A stretch of 64,000 nt of DNA from Trichosphaerium sp. ATCC 40318 (lineage: Eukaryota > Discosea > Flabellinia > Trichosidae): the NCBI GenBank assembly GCA_038496445.1, contig JALMLS010000420.1, positions 558,001 through 622,000 on the forward strand, read 5' to 3'. Positions 1 to 11,882 of this stretch are shown here, piece by piece. The notes beneath the pieces are model-generated. The model saw nothing but the letters and a program-made list of their open reading frames with translations. It searched no databases and was not told the DNA's origin. Positions within the stretch are counted from its first letter, which is position 1, and each line of letters opens with the position of its first letter. The position numbers and the translations under genes were made by a program.

Positions 1-579
1 CAGTGCCCTAATTATCAATTAACATGGTCATGTGTGGAAATATTAAAAAGATCGTAAGACGAGGCTGAAAATACGTGTCCTACACGCTACAGTGTTTAAA
101 AAAGGTTTGTGTACGAACAAGAGATTAAATGTGTGGCTGTGCTCTTCGTCGCTTGTATGCGTTTGCGGTTGAGGGTACATAGGCAAAGATACACCTATTG
201 ACGTTTAGTTTTTTAGCAAATGAGTGGAATTGGCGCAGGTAAAGCGAAAACCGTTACCACAATAACTAATAAGGCTTTAAACGCACTGAGTAGTATTCCT
301 TGTTTAAAAATAACCGTTCTTCGAATCGATAGGCGCTGTACAGCGAAACGTTTCGTAATTGTAGGAAGTTCGCTGACTTTTTTTGGCAAATTTTTAATTA
401 AGTTGCAGTCGCTCTTTTGCTCTTTGTCAGCTGCTCTAAACAACTCATTGTAGTCACCAAGTTTACCGCTATTGGTTTAACTATTTAAATCAAAGTATTG
501 CTGAACTTCAATAAAAGTCTGCTTCATTTTAATAGTTTATTTTTACAACTGTCAAGTAATATTAACTACTTGTGTTGAC
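1..579. other. Intergenic stretch with one weak small ORF
   Basis: Downstream flank of the minus-strand MRH gene. The only ATG-started reading frame of note is on the plus strand at 220-453 (77 residues, starting MSGIGAGK, rich in basic and hydrophobic residues). It has no recognisable domain. An opposite-strand frame over the same bases has no ATG at its start. A first exon cut by the possible donor GTAAAG near 239 cannot be excluded. I see no RNA gene or repeat here. Confidence 0.3.
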
Positions 580-3500
580 TTAGATTTGGGTGTATGACTC
601 TCTCTTTTTATTTCTGCAAAAGACACCGTATACTATACCAGTAACAATGAGTGCTATGACAATCACTGGAACAAAGATAACAACGTATATGAGTACACTT
701 CCAACTAAATAAAAAAACAGTCAGAAAAGTCATCATTAAAAAAAATGAGACATTGAGATGTATGATAGTACTTTAAACGAAAGACAAATTGTGAATTTAT
801 AAATCAAGTATAATACAACAGGATTACGAAATGTAAACGAATTTCAGCGCAAGGACAGGAGACAGTAGTTTTGTAATGAAAAACAAAAAAAAGAGGAAAA
901 AAACCTTTGTAATAAAAAACTATGACGCACAGCTACACTCTGTAGACCCTTCCTTTGATCCTTCAAACCACTTACATTCAGTACAAACTTTTATACTTTG
1001 AACGTCATGGGGTGTTTGGTATTGACCTAGAAAAAGAGACGTCACGACAAGAAAAACATGACAAGTTAGTGGTACCTGCAGCGCACGCTTTACATTCCAC
1101 ATTATCCATTGTGAAGTACCCAGGCTCACAAACTGTGCAATTGGTTTGTCCTGCAGATGATATGTACCATCTAGGACACATATCACAGCCTTGTTGTCCA
1201 CTACATCAAATCAACGAAAAAAAAAATAGTGTCGTATCTTACGTAATGTTTTGGTATGTTCCTGCATCGCAAGGATCGCACATGACTTGACCTTTGTTTT
1301 TTGCAAAGTAACCCATCAGACATGGTGTGCATTCCCTACCGTGTGGTGATGCTGTACCATAGTCACACTCAAAACATGACTGGTCCTGAGATGGACTAGC
1401 TGATCCATCAAAGCATGCTACATTGTTTTTCATTAAAGATGAAGAAAGGCTTTTCATTGAAAGTGTTTTAAAACAACGTACTTGGTTCAGGTTCAACCTT
1501 GAAGTCAAGCTTAGCAGTATTAGGCCAATTAATTTGGGTGTGATCCAAAGAACGTAAACCAAAAGGAGGTGCAAAGACTGTAATGTTGTCTTTAGTAGCA
1601 GTGTTGTTTTCAAAAGTACATTTATCGATAACAATCACAGAACTGCTGTCTTTTGTAAACAGGTGATTGATCAATATTGTAGAATAATAAGACGTTTCTA
1701 TTGGTTGATTAAAATCGACCCTGCGTCAAAATATTAGCGAGACGAATCAACAGTTTCAAAAAGAAAAAAAATTAGTCAACAAAAGTCCGAGAAAATAATT
1801 TCAGAAAACTTTAAAGCCACCAAGCTTGGTTTGTTTCTATTTGAATTTGGTTTTGTACGTACATATTATTTGCAAATGTTGAGTTAACAATAGATATATT
1901 GTAACGTTTTGGGCCGAACCGCGCTAATGTTAAGGAAGGCTATTTCAAAATAATTTAGCCAACTTCGAAAAAAAAAAATTGCTTCTTTTCTTAATGACAT
2001 ACCAAATCTGGACTACCCTTGTAGTTATTAAAAGAAGATCCATCAATGTCAACAATAGTTGACCAAACAAGATCTAAGAATGATTCCTCAAACGTGCTTG
2101 ACTTGATAGTTGCTAAATGGTGCATTGTAAGTAACTTGTTGTTGAAAGTAGTTTGGTACAAGTTCACGTACTTTTTTCACAGCTCGACCTAAAGCCAACA
2201 TTTGAACCTACAACTCCGCTCAAGTTCAGTTCATCACATCCATTAGTAGGATACACTTTTGAAAATGAGGCCATTAGCAAGAAAAGGGTTGTGAGAAAGA
2301 AGAAAGAACGTACTTAATACAAAATTAGAAATGTTAACATTTTCCATTGTTATCTCTTGTACTAGGAACTTTGGCAAATCAAGCTTATCATATATTGTAG
2401 AAGATATTGCTGTGAATGACTTCATAACAAGAAGGTTGATAGAAACTAAAATAAAAAGAGGTAAACGGTAAGCAGTACTACAACAAAATTGTTTTGGTTT
2501 TTTTTTTCTTCATTAGTTCACATACCTTCTCGTACAATACTGTTTTCGATTCTAACTGTGTCATTCAAATCAGCAGCACCATTAGGGCATATATTGAATG
2601 GGTAAGCATCCACACCTTTAAGGATATGTGGCATAGCAGTATCGAAACATAGATCCTGTTAAAAAGTTAGTTTTTCTGGATAAGTGGTTTTTTTTTTTTT
2701 CGGCGCAACGTACCAATCCTTTAGTTCCACGGAACTTTGGTTTTTGACCTCCTTTTGATTTTATGGTTATACTAGTAATGTTAAGGCGTGATAGATCAGC
2801 TTTTTGTTGAGTTGTGTAGTTGTAAACACCACCTAAAAAGCAAAATGTTATTGGATAGGCATTCACGAAAAAATATTTGGTTTGAACCAAAATGCAATGT
2901 GTGTCAAAAACAACGTACTAGAAGCGATGATGATTGCTTCTTTTTCAAAAGTCGAGTTTGGTTGTGAATTAAAACAATCACTGAGGTTGAAGAATGGGAA
3001 CTGTTCAGTGCCATTGTTCTATTTGAAGCAATTTCTTAATAAGCAAAAACAAAAAAGTAAACAACAAAAAATCAAAGAACACGTACTGTTGACAACCCAT
3101 TTGGTGATATGTGGCACCTTAACTCTTGAGGTCCAACACAAGCATGTTTTGAAGATGCTGTCATTAAATATTTTGTTCCCTGAGTGTCATCGACAGTAAA
3201 ATCGGCCCACTCTGGTAAGTATTAGTGTCAATCAAAAGTCAAAAGGAAATGATAACTGTAAGACAGACTTCTTTATAAAAATACATTACCTTGACCATTT
3301 TCATTGCAAGATATTGTCACTAGAGACGCGATTAATAGAAGCGATTAATAGAAGGAAACGGGTTTTTTTACAACTTACAATCAAAACTTTTGACTGAACT
3401 GCTGTAGCTCAATTTCACACCGTCACCGTCAGGAAGTCCTGTAACGCTTTGTGAAGCTTCAGTTCCAAGCATTTCCATCACATTTTGAGAATTATAATCG

Positions 3501-3866
3501 CCCCATGCTTGACAACCTGTGAAATACGTCTAAATAAGGTTATTAAGCGATTAAAGACAAAACTAAGTAAAACCAGCGGAAATGCGTACGTTTTTGCAAA
3601 GTACGCTTGATTGTTCACATATAGATACGCGGTATTGATATTTGCTGCTCTAAATGGCGATTAGATGAAGTTTTGTTTTATGAATTTACTTCACAACCAG
3701 GGCAAGCAATCTGCCCGTATCCGGTTACTAGTTTACCAACAAGCGCCGATAAATCATAAAGAGAGCCATCTGGTGCTGTTATGCTTGTGCAATTATTTGC
3801 ATACGCCTTTGAAACGCATAAGAAGGTCACAACAGCCACCAACAAGAGCTTGTTTTGTGAGAACAT
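580..3866 (-). CDS. Secreted type I membrane protein with MRH domain and GCC2/GCC3-like Cys-rich repeats
   Basis: Exon 1 begins at 3866 with a clear signal peptide (MFSQNKLLLVAVVTFLCVSKAYA). The next exons read as a mannose-6-phosphate-receptor-homology (MRH) domain: CTSITAPDGSLYDLS, then KYQYRVSICEQS, then CQAWGDYN, then VTISCNENGQG, with paired cysteines in the usual places. A long N-glycosylation-site-rich middle follows. Near 1400-950 there are Cys-rich repeats of the ephrin-receptor/GCC2-GCC3 type (CFECDYGTASPHGRECTPC, GYFAKNKGQVMCDPCDAGT, CTVCEPGYF, ECKACAAGT). The last exon gives a single membrane helix (VLIYVVIFVPVIVIALIVTG) and a short basic tail ending at TAA 580-582. The domains suggest a sorting or lectin-like receptor of the secretory/endosomal system. 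The domain set resembles ELAPOR-type proteins, but here MRH comes first and the Cys-rich part lies next to the membrane. About a dozen short introns interrupt it. Some middle exon edges are uncertain. Confidence 0.75.
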
Positions 3867-4362
3867 GTGAATTACTTATGTGACGCTGTGTTCGTTGGTT
3901 TTACAGATTTAAAATAACGGATTTAATGAAACATTCTTACGTTTTCAAGAAGCATTCAAGAATGTGTGAGCACTGAAGGAGCAAACGTCCGTCACTAGGA
4001 TAATGTGCTGACTCAGTTGGATTGTCACCTGTTCCAATTCTGTATTACTCTTTCATCGTATTCAGGTGCTGGATAAGAGTAATGAACAATCTCCATTAGA
4101 AGTTAAGGTGCAGAATTGCTAAGCGTTTCAGCGATGCAACAAAGGACTTGTTTCTTTTGACACACGCCGTTGTCTTAATCACAGACGTTCGTGGCACTCA
4201 TGTACCTAAAAAACACCAAACGGGTGTAGGACTAGTTTCTCAAGTGCAGGTTTGTTTCAAACATGAAAGCTAGATAAAATAATTCATAACACGCGTGCTA
4301 AAACCTTGAGCTTATTTATTTATTGAGCAAAAAGATATTAATGTTCGCTAAGCGGTCGCCCA
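3867..4362. other. Intergenic stretch holding a gene-fragment relic
   Basis: This lies between the start of the MRH gene and the stop of the SURNod19-like gene. Apart from the relic at 3986-4040, listed separately, I see no open gene, RNA gene or repeat. Confidence 0.5.
3986..4040 (-). pseudogene. Decayed copy of a C-terminal exon of the SURNod19-like gene
   Basis: About 55 bases here match, with scattered changes, the bases at about 4548-4600 that code for the residues GDSLKVSAHYHSD of the neighbouring SURNod19-like gene. The shared stretch includes the block GTCACTA.GATAATGTGCTGA. In this copy the reading frame is closed by stops. No further similarity to the parent gene is visible on either side, so it looks like a small truncated duplication. 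Confidence 0.55.
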
Positions 4363-6360
4363 TCACTTGCTTTCAGCAATAGCCATGAGTAAAAATCCTA
4401 AACAAAATAAACATTAGGCGTAAAAACAGCTGAAAAATTCAAGTTCTATCCTTTTTTTTTTGAACTAACCCATCACTCCATCATGGTAAACCTACGAGAT
4501 AATTAAGTTATAAAATACATAAAGATAAAAATAGAAATCGTACGTCACTATGATAATGTGCTGACACTTTCAGGCTATCACCTGTTCGAGTTGTTAATAA
4601 TGAGGTTCAATGGGTATTGGTTTTTTTTTCAAATGTGTCCACTTGCCTTTAGCTACTTTAACGGAATGATCTGTTATTGTCTCGGTTGATATAGCTACAA
4701 GGTATCCTTTTTCATTCCCTGGTTTCACTCCGGTTCCATAAGTAGGTAGAGCATTGTAAACGACATCATCATTCATTGTCAATGTAACTATAAAAAAATT
4801 AAAATCACAACAACCAGCCTTAATTTTCTTCACAGCAAACAAATTCTTTTCTACAATCACAGCAACACCCCATTATACGAGCGAATATTCAAAGCTCTTT
4901 TTGGCCATAAAAGTGGCGCTTGGATGTACGAAAGCTCGAAGAAGAGAAAAAAATCTGTTACTAAAACTCAAGGGTTATTTGCTCTTACCATTGATGCCAC
5001 CAATGTGCATGTGCCCATACATAAATACAACCTCTCCTTCAAAGTCAGAAATGAATGTATGTTCTTGTAGATGAATACAAGCGCTTGTTGGATCAGCACA
5101 TTGAGGCACTGTAAAAAACTGTTAAAACAGGGTTGAAGTTTAGCTTTTCGTTTCCTACCATTGTACTGGAATGTACATTTAGTTACGTCAAGTTCAACAA
5201 GTGTCAACGCTGTTAAATCACTTGTTTCTGGTTCCCATGTGACAACATACTTGAGGAAGTAATCCTTAAAAGTATCAGGTGCTCCAGAGGTTATAGGACA
5301 GCTAATATTCGTCTGCTCTATAAATAGTTCGTTAGGTAACAAAAAACAAAAAAAACAAATCAAACTAGTTTTCCTTTTCCAATCAAGCCGCCTTCAAATT
5401 TGTTATAGAAAATGGTGGCGTTACTGTGTCGCTTCGGTAACGCCACTATTGATGACGCACGTACAGATGTGAAAAAAATACGCGAAAAAAAAGAAAACAC
5501 GTGGTTTAAACGTCGTACGTGTTGTTGGGCAACATTGAATACCACCTCCTTGTGTAGGACCTCCAGGACAATGACATTCTATACAATGTTTAACATTCTC
5601 GACATAGTTTGTTCTAATAACATGGATAGAAGCAAGCCAAGTCTCTCCAGGTACTATTTTTACACCATAACCATCTGGGAAGTTAATAGGAGTGCCTAAA
5701 AGATTGTTATGAAGAAGATTGAAAAGCGAGATAAAAAACAAAGCTTTTTCAAGTTCGTTACCTCTTGTTTCGGCACCAACTCCAACAGCAAACCCGAGAG
5801 ATGAACATGGTCCAGCATTACCATTACTGTTTAAAAATACCCTATTAAAGATCCACAAATAAGTACAAAAATAAGGAGATGAGTTTTGGCTTTTTTTTCG
5901 CAAAGTTCATCAAACACGTGCCAGTGGTGTAAATAAACTTCTGAGAGCAAAACGCTTTGATTCTTTGAGTCTACAACTTGAGCATGAATACCCTAAAGTA
6001 TAACAGCTAAGAAAGCAGTCAAAGGAACTACAGGCGTACACGAATCCATCCTTTTTGGGGCATCTCCATTTTCGTTTGAAAAGGATCAGATTGGATAACC
6101 CAACCTTTGTATAGTATTAATAAAGTATTATTGAGCGTTGTAAATAAGCGTACCAGGTTTTAACGGAAGTGGCTTGGATAAATACGTCGAAGTGAAAACA
6201 TTTCCTTCAGAAGTGGTCTCCACGTGATGGAATGGTCCAAGAGGTACCTTGGCAAACACAACAGCTACGAACTAGTTAACACGTTTTATTGGCGTGTTTT
6301 ATTGGTTTATATGCTATGCTTACTGATAGCTAGAAGAAGAGCAACGAAGGAAGAAGCCAT
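4363..6360 (-). CDS. Secreted SURNod19-like protein
   Basis: The gene starts at ATG 6358-6360 with a signal peptide (MASSFVALLLAI, then TVVFAK after an intron). Its ordered motifs match plant stress up-regulated Nod 19 (SURNod19) proteins: GIHAQVVDS, VYLHHWHVFD, GFAVGVGAETRG, a YGVKIVPGETW block with CIECHCPGG, the histidine-rich VVFMYGHMHIGG, and a C-terminus reading VYHDGVMGFLLMAIAESK before TGA at 4363-4365. The clustered histidines (LHHWHV and GHMHIGG) could bind metal; that is inference, as the family has no firmly known activity. The product should be secreted or lumenal. At least ten short introns are present, and exon edges between 5100 and 5400 are only partly resolved. The MRH gene downstream is also secretory, but nothing else links the two. 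Confidence 0.75.
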
Positions 6361-6574
6361 AATACGTCACTGACTTGTAAAATATGGCAAAACTAAAAAT
6401 AAAAAATAAATGGCTTAAGAAATGTGTAACACGTGTTCAGGTTACCCCGAATCGGCAAAATAACTAGTCAGTCACTAACAAGATATAAATTCATGTACTA
6501 GAAGTGGTTTGGTGGAGTTTTATTTGAGTGATTGTTGAATGAAAACTTTTGAAGTTGGAGGTTCAATTAGTTAA

Positions 6575-9500
6575 CTACCAAGCGCCAGAACCGTTCATGT
6601 CAATAAAATTCTTGAACATCTCCATACCATATTCAGTCTTTATTGATTCTGGATGGAACTGAACACCACATATCTTTAGAGTCTTATGTCTAATGCCCAT
6701 AATGACTTTAGATTCAGCAGTCTCAGAAGTAACAATAAAATCTTTAGGAACCTACAATAAAAACAATTAATCGAACAAATGTTTGCAAGGTTTTTTGTTT
6801 TTGCTGTTAGGACGGAAGGCGTGCCTTTTCTTTATTGGTTACCAAGGAGTGATACCGAATAACCTTTATATTCTGTGGGATATCTTTAAATACACCTTTC
6901 CCATCATGAGTGAGAGGTGATGTTTTACCATGGACAATCTCTCCACAGTGAACTACTTCGCCACCAAATATTTCAGTAATGGCTTGATGACCTGAAACAC
7001 AAAACATTACTATACTGCTCACGTGCTACCAAATCTACGCACCTAAACATACACCAAGTATTGGTATCTTCCCTTGGAATGCCTTAATAGCATCAATACC
7101 AACAGCACAATCCTTTGGCCAACCTAATCCTAGTGAGAACGATGAACTGGTTTTGTTTAGCAATTACCTGGTCCAGGTGAAATACAAAGTAAGTCTGGGT
7201 TGAGCGCTTGACACTCTTTGAGTGTAATCTCATCGTTTCTGTACACAAGAACTTCAAGTCCTAACTTGCATAGGTATTCATACAAGTTATACGTAAAAGA
7301 ATCATAGTTATCAATCATCAATAATCTCAATTTCTTCTCAGTCTATACAAAAAAATAGCAGTCAGAAAAAACCGTTTTGGAACTCTATTCACTTATGCTG
7401 ACTTTAAACATACTAACCACGCGTCATAGCATGTGATTGAAATACATACAAACAACTCATAATGTACCAGGCGAGTTATTAAGCCAGAATGAAAGAAATT
7501 GTGTTTTTTCAAAAAAAATTATCTCGGTGGGTACCTTTTCAACAGTTGTTTTCGTTGTTTGTTGTGGTAAGTCTGTTACGGGTATTGTTGAAAACATGGC
7601 ATTAAAATCACCAGCATCAGTACTTGGCTTTAACTTATACGTTGATTGTTTTACAGGATTGGCTTCTGTAACAGTAATAGCTTTTGCAAGAGCTTTCATC
7701 TTATTAATAGTTTCTTGATGCTCATCCTCTTCTAACGAATCATACACGATACCACCGCCAGCCTTTGAAAGAAATCATGTTAGCCAGCACGTGATTAATG
7801 AAAAAAGGCCATATATTTACTTGTAGGTACGCAACGCCATCTTTATATGTTATAGTTCTTATTGCAATGCATGTATCAATATCTTTGTTATAACTAAAGT
7901 AACCAACAGCACCTATTGTTTTCAGAAAAAAGTAAGAATATAAAACAAGCAACACAGGTCTACAATGTAAAATAAAGGCATACCTGCGTAAACATTCCTA
8001 CGGCACACTTCTAATTTTGCAATAAGTTGCATAGCACGGACTTTAGGTGATCCTAAAAGAAGTAAATATAAAAATAGACTACAAAAACAATCCGAAATAT
8101 AAATTAGGTAGTATCCTACCTGATACTGTGCCAGCAGGAAATATTGACTTGAACGCATCAAATTCTGTGCATTCAGGGCGTAATTTACCACTTATTTGAC
8201 TCACAATATGCATAACATGTGAATACCGTTCGACATGCATCAAAGAGTCAATAGATAATGATTCAGGTATACAAATACGGTTTACGTCATTGCGACCCTT
8301 AACAGAAGTTAGCAAATGCGTTAGACCATAAATAATTCACCAATGTAACATACCAAGTCCACAAGCATGATGTGTTCTGATGTTTCTTTAATATCACCAA
8401 GTAATTCTGCTTCAAGTGCTTTATCTTCTTCTTCATTTTTGCCTCTTTTACGAGTTCCAGCAATAGGATGGTTATAAATCTTTCCTACGATCCTGAATCA
8501 GCTATATTATCACTTTAATCAATGCGTACTATCCATCACTTTGACGAGAAGTTCAGGTGATGAGCCAACAAGGTAAAAATCGGCAAAGTCCATGTAGAAC
8601 ATATACCTACAAGAATTAAATATTTGGTCATTTTGTTTATCAACTAGCACTTACCGTGATGGATTGACATCGCGTAAATGGCGATATATATTTAGTGGAT
8701 GTACACCAGTCTTTCTAAGTAACCTTTGTGAAGGCACTGCTTGCGTAATATCACCTTTTTAAAAATGTAAGAAGACAGACACATTGAACGACTTTTGTGT
8801 GTTCCATGTGCAAAAAGTAACATACCATCAACAATGCGCTCTTTAAGTAATCGGACATACTCCATATACTTCTCCTTTCCAATATTTGATACTGCATCAC
8901 AACCTTTCAAGTCACCATCTTGAGGGAAAGGCACATTCTCTTATAAAAAGTTAATTGTAACTTCACGTGAACGTCAAGAAAATTTTCAGAATAAAAACAA
9001 CATTCCAAGGAAAAGTTTTTCTCATTGTGGAAAGTGACACGTGTTAGGTAGAGAAAGTTCCCGGATACAAAAAAAAGCACTATGAGATGAAAAATTGTTT
9101 GTGAAATAGAATGCTCTTGGTAAACTCTTCAGTGATTGTTTTACCTCCTAATCGAGCTTTTAACTGATTTATACGATCCTCGCAAAGCGTATAATTCTTT
9201 TCTCTATCACCATGTAATGCACATAATGCCACAATCTTTATAATTTTCTTTTCGTAATTCAAGTAAACAAAATTGTTCATAAACAATAATAAAGACTCCG
9301 GCATATTCAATTCATCAGGCTGTTGAGCTGTTTCATTAACTCTACAATAAAAATAAAAATGTGAAAATCTATAACAGTGTTTCTCCAAGATAATTAGAGA
9401 CATAAAAAGCGCAGAAAGAGCGAAAAATTGATGAGAAAAGGTGATTTCAAAACAACCAAAAAAAAAAAAGCGTGAACAAAATGTCAGTTGTACATACTTT

Positions 9501-10079
9501 GGTTCAAAGTATCTAACACAATCATATGACATGTATCCAACAGCTGCGCCATTAAGAATAGGTGGTTTGAGTTCGAATTTCTTTGGTACAGTACAATTTT
9601 TAATTTCCTATTTTGTTGTTTGTTTTGAGGGTATTTCAGTACAGTTCAACGCGAATACGTACTCTTTGTAAGTGAGGAACAGGGTCACCTTTAAAATCTT
9701 CATTTGGTCCTGTTCGTAACTGTTTACATGGCTCTACGAGCATTATTACGCGTCTATGAGTAGTATTGCCTTACCTGTTCCAATTACAGCCTCAGCAAGT
9801 TGGGTTGTGTTCTCTTCATACGAAAATTCCATCAAGAAAGAATTACTCCCACGAGACACGCTCAAATACGCTTTTTCGACCTTATTTATGTTAGTACATG
9901 ACAAACTGCTGTTTTACTTACAGTCATAGTACCCAGAGGTATCTCAATGCTTATTGGCACTACATAGGGTTAAAAAACTTTCTTGACATCAGTACACGCC
10001 ACAGCGTACCTAAAGTTTCTGGACCGTCATAGTTTATAACGTCTTCGCGTCGAGGACTAAATTGGATTGGCTCTGCCAT
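6575..10079 (-). CDS. trpEG: Anthranilate synthase, fused TrpE-TrpG (component I + glutamine amidotransferase)
   Basis: The N-terminal two thirds is chorismate-using Trp[24 protein letters not shown], the chorismate-pocket PIAGTR, a [12 protein letters not shown] block, [24 protein letters not shown] and AGGGIVYDS. Alanine in PIAGT, where PabB-type aminodeoxychorismate synthases carry lysine, favours anthranilate over aminodeoxychorismate synthesis. The C-terminal third is a class I glutamine amidotransferase: [24 protein letters not shown], the nucleophile Cys in LGVCLGHQ, and GVQFHPESI with the His and Glu of the triad. It supplies ammonia to TrpE, giving the first committed step of tryptophan synthesis. 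Start ATG is at 10077-10079 ([13 protein letters not shown]) and the stop TAG at 6575-6577. Around twenty short introns are present. The start lies about 90 bp from the divergent LSm5 start, so the two probably share a promoter. Fusion in the E-then-G order is best known from bacteria such as rhizobia. Confidence 0.93.
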
Positions 10080-10168
10080 TCTGTAAGCGCTTTTAAAAAG
10101 AAAGATGGCCAATGAAACTTAACCTTTTTTTTACGGTTAAGCGTTTTGTGCTATCTCTTAGAACTACG

Positions 10169-10840
10169 ATGGCAAAAGCAGCGAGCCAAGTATTACCTCT
10201 AGGTAGCGTAAATTGAGTAAATAACCGCCAATAACCAAAAAACAGAGCTTGTTGATAAATGTATTGGCTCACGCATCTGGGTGGTTATGAAGGGTGACAA
10301 AGAACTTGTTGGAACACTTCTTGGCTTTGATGATTATGTCAGTATCCTAATTTTATGTATTTCAACGTTTTTATGATCCTTAACAAGCGTATACATGGTT
10401 CTGGAGAATGTAGATGAATTGTAAACGATAACATTATTTGTCGCGTAACTAACACAGCCCAGCGAGACAGCAGAAGATGGTACAATTACTGAGACGCACT
10501 TGGACCAAATTCTACTCAATGGCAACAACATATGCTTAGTACGTCTCAATAATCTATCCATCCCGTATCCACTTCATTTTACTAACACATCAATAGCTAA
10601 TTCCTGGCGGAGAGTATCCCACCAAATTTTACAAAAAAACATTCAAAAAAAACAATTTCTCTTTTTCATATTTTTGTTCAAAGCATTTTCAGCACTACAT
10701 GATCCAGAGGTCCAGTAAAGAACGAAAAGCAACGACAAAAGAAGCTCGCTCAACAACGTGCAGCAGCACAACAACAAGCAGCACAGCCACCACAAGGACG
10801 ACAAATCCCAGGAAGCCAACCAGCACCAATGGAACAATGA
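10169..10840 (+). CDS. LSM5: U6 snRNA-associated Sm-like protein LSm5
   Basis: The assembled protein reads [19 protein letters not shown], then [57 protein letters not shown] and a PGGEGP end. These are the Sm1 and Sm2 motifs of LSm5, which joins the LSm2-8 ring on U6 snRNA and the LSm1-7 ring in mRNA decay. Unlike the usual short tail, about 40 residues rich in Gln, Ala and Pro follow ([20 protein letters not shown] onward, ending PAPMEQ at TGA 10838-10840). There are five exons. The second intron, 10342-10392, looks U12-type (donor GTATCCT, branch ATCCTTAAC). The others look U2-type, although intron 4 also begins GTATCCC. The gene is divergent from TrpE-TrpG and convergent with CSN8. Confidence 0.93.
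10342..10392 (+). other. U12-type (minor spliceosome) intron in LSm5
   Basis: The donor is GTATCCTAA, matching the U12 consensus RTATCCTTT. A near-perfect U12 branch motif, ATCCTTAAC, lies about ten bases before the junction. The reading frame needed for the conserved residues VNMVLE places the 3' end just after CGTAT, giving GT-AT terminal dinucleotides instead of GT-AG or AT-AC; an AC terminus two bases later would break the frame. No ordinary AG acceptor near the junction keeps the frame. Confidence 0.7.
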
Positions 10841-10990
10841 CTCTACCAAAGAAAAAAATGTAAAATCCTTTTTTTTGACAATACCTCTTCTTGTTTATTA
10901 CTACCGCCTTTTTTTTTTGAAGTGCCAACAAGTGTCAAAATGTACAATTGACTCGTGAAAGTAATTATTTCCTTTTTTGTTCCAGGGGCT

Positions 10991-11882
10991 TTATTGTTGC
11001 TCTAAGTGAACAATGTATTTTGCAAGTGGCTTCAAGTCAGTGAGATGGCTAGTTTCTGTGTTTGGTTTAAGATTTAGCGTTGGTTTCCACATATCGCCTT
11101 CTAGTTTCTCCCAACCAGCTGCTGAGCAATCTGTAATGTGTTAGACGCACGTACGGATATTTTAAAGTTTTTGTAACGGAGAGTCTTTGATTTCTTTTTT
11201 TTCTGTACGCACATTTGCTAACCTCTGCAGGTGCTAAACCAAGGTATACGGAGGCTTCTTTGGTGCTAATAGTGCTGAATCCTTTGCCAAGTAGTTTGCA
11301 AACGCTTTCACGGAACACAGCTTAAAAAAACATGTTAGCACGAGTGTTTGGCTTTGTTGGTATCAAGCAGTTAAAATTAACCGTTTTCAGTTGTTTGGTT
11401 AATTTTTTGTTTTGATTTTAAGAGAACGTACTGTCTCGTAGATGAGCGCAGCAAACGTCTTCAATTTTAGACCCTTTAAAAGCAGCCATAGCAGTATACA
11501 CTTTAGCGTAGTCGCGTTGCCACATGGCTTTACCAATCTCCCAAGCGGCGCAAATAGATGTGCCAGGAGCTTTTGAGTCCTTAGGGGCGCGTTTCCACAC
11601 AAATCGAGCGTTCTCTCTATCAACAACGTTAGCGTTAAATACGTAGGGATGTTTAATACGTACAATTCGCCTTGTAGGAGATTGGCGAGTATTAGAACTG
11701 TGTAATAAGGAGAAGCTTCGTCTTTTTCGTTACAAGCCTGCAGTCCAATTAGGTGTTAATAATAGCTAACAGCAAGTTATTAGTACGTCTAACTCATAAT
11801 TTTCAACAGTTGCGCTGAGGGCGCTCCAGTTCTTGCCAGCTACAAGAGGTTGTATTTGGTGATCAATTGGACCCGTTGCCAT
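10991..11882 (-). CDS. CSN8: COP9 signalosome subunit 8-like (CSN8/PSMD8/eIF3k family)
   Basis: The start is MATGPIDHQIQPLVAGKNW at 11882. The diagnostic stretch is DARFVWKRAPKDSK, then AAWEIGKAMWQRDYAKVY, the helical hallmark of CSN8 (NDARFLWKR...W.IGQ.IWQRDF). A later exon, FRESVCKLLGKGFSTISTKE followed by ASVYLGLAPAEV, matches the winged-helix/PCI-like end. The C-terminus (DCSAAGWEKLEGDMWKP ... YIVHLEQQ) stops at TAA 10991-10993. CSN8 is a scaffold subunit of the COP9 signalosome, which removes NEDD8 from cullins. Length is about 200 residues, usual for the family. Four or five introns with GTAC-type donors are present. PSMD8 or eIF3k are less likely because both are usually longer. Confidence 0.78.

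Noticed and set aside
6575-10079. Assignment as aminodeoxychorismate synthase (PabA-PabB)
   Set aside because: The domain order is synthase first then amidotransferase, and the chorismate-pocket motif is PIAGT with Ala, not the Lys of PabB-type enzymes.
10643-10931. Minus-strand Leu/Val-rich ORFs that look like membrane proteins
   Set aside because: They are antisense to the Gln/Ala-rich LSm5 tail, whose CAA/GCA codons read as Leu/Cys/Val on the other strand.
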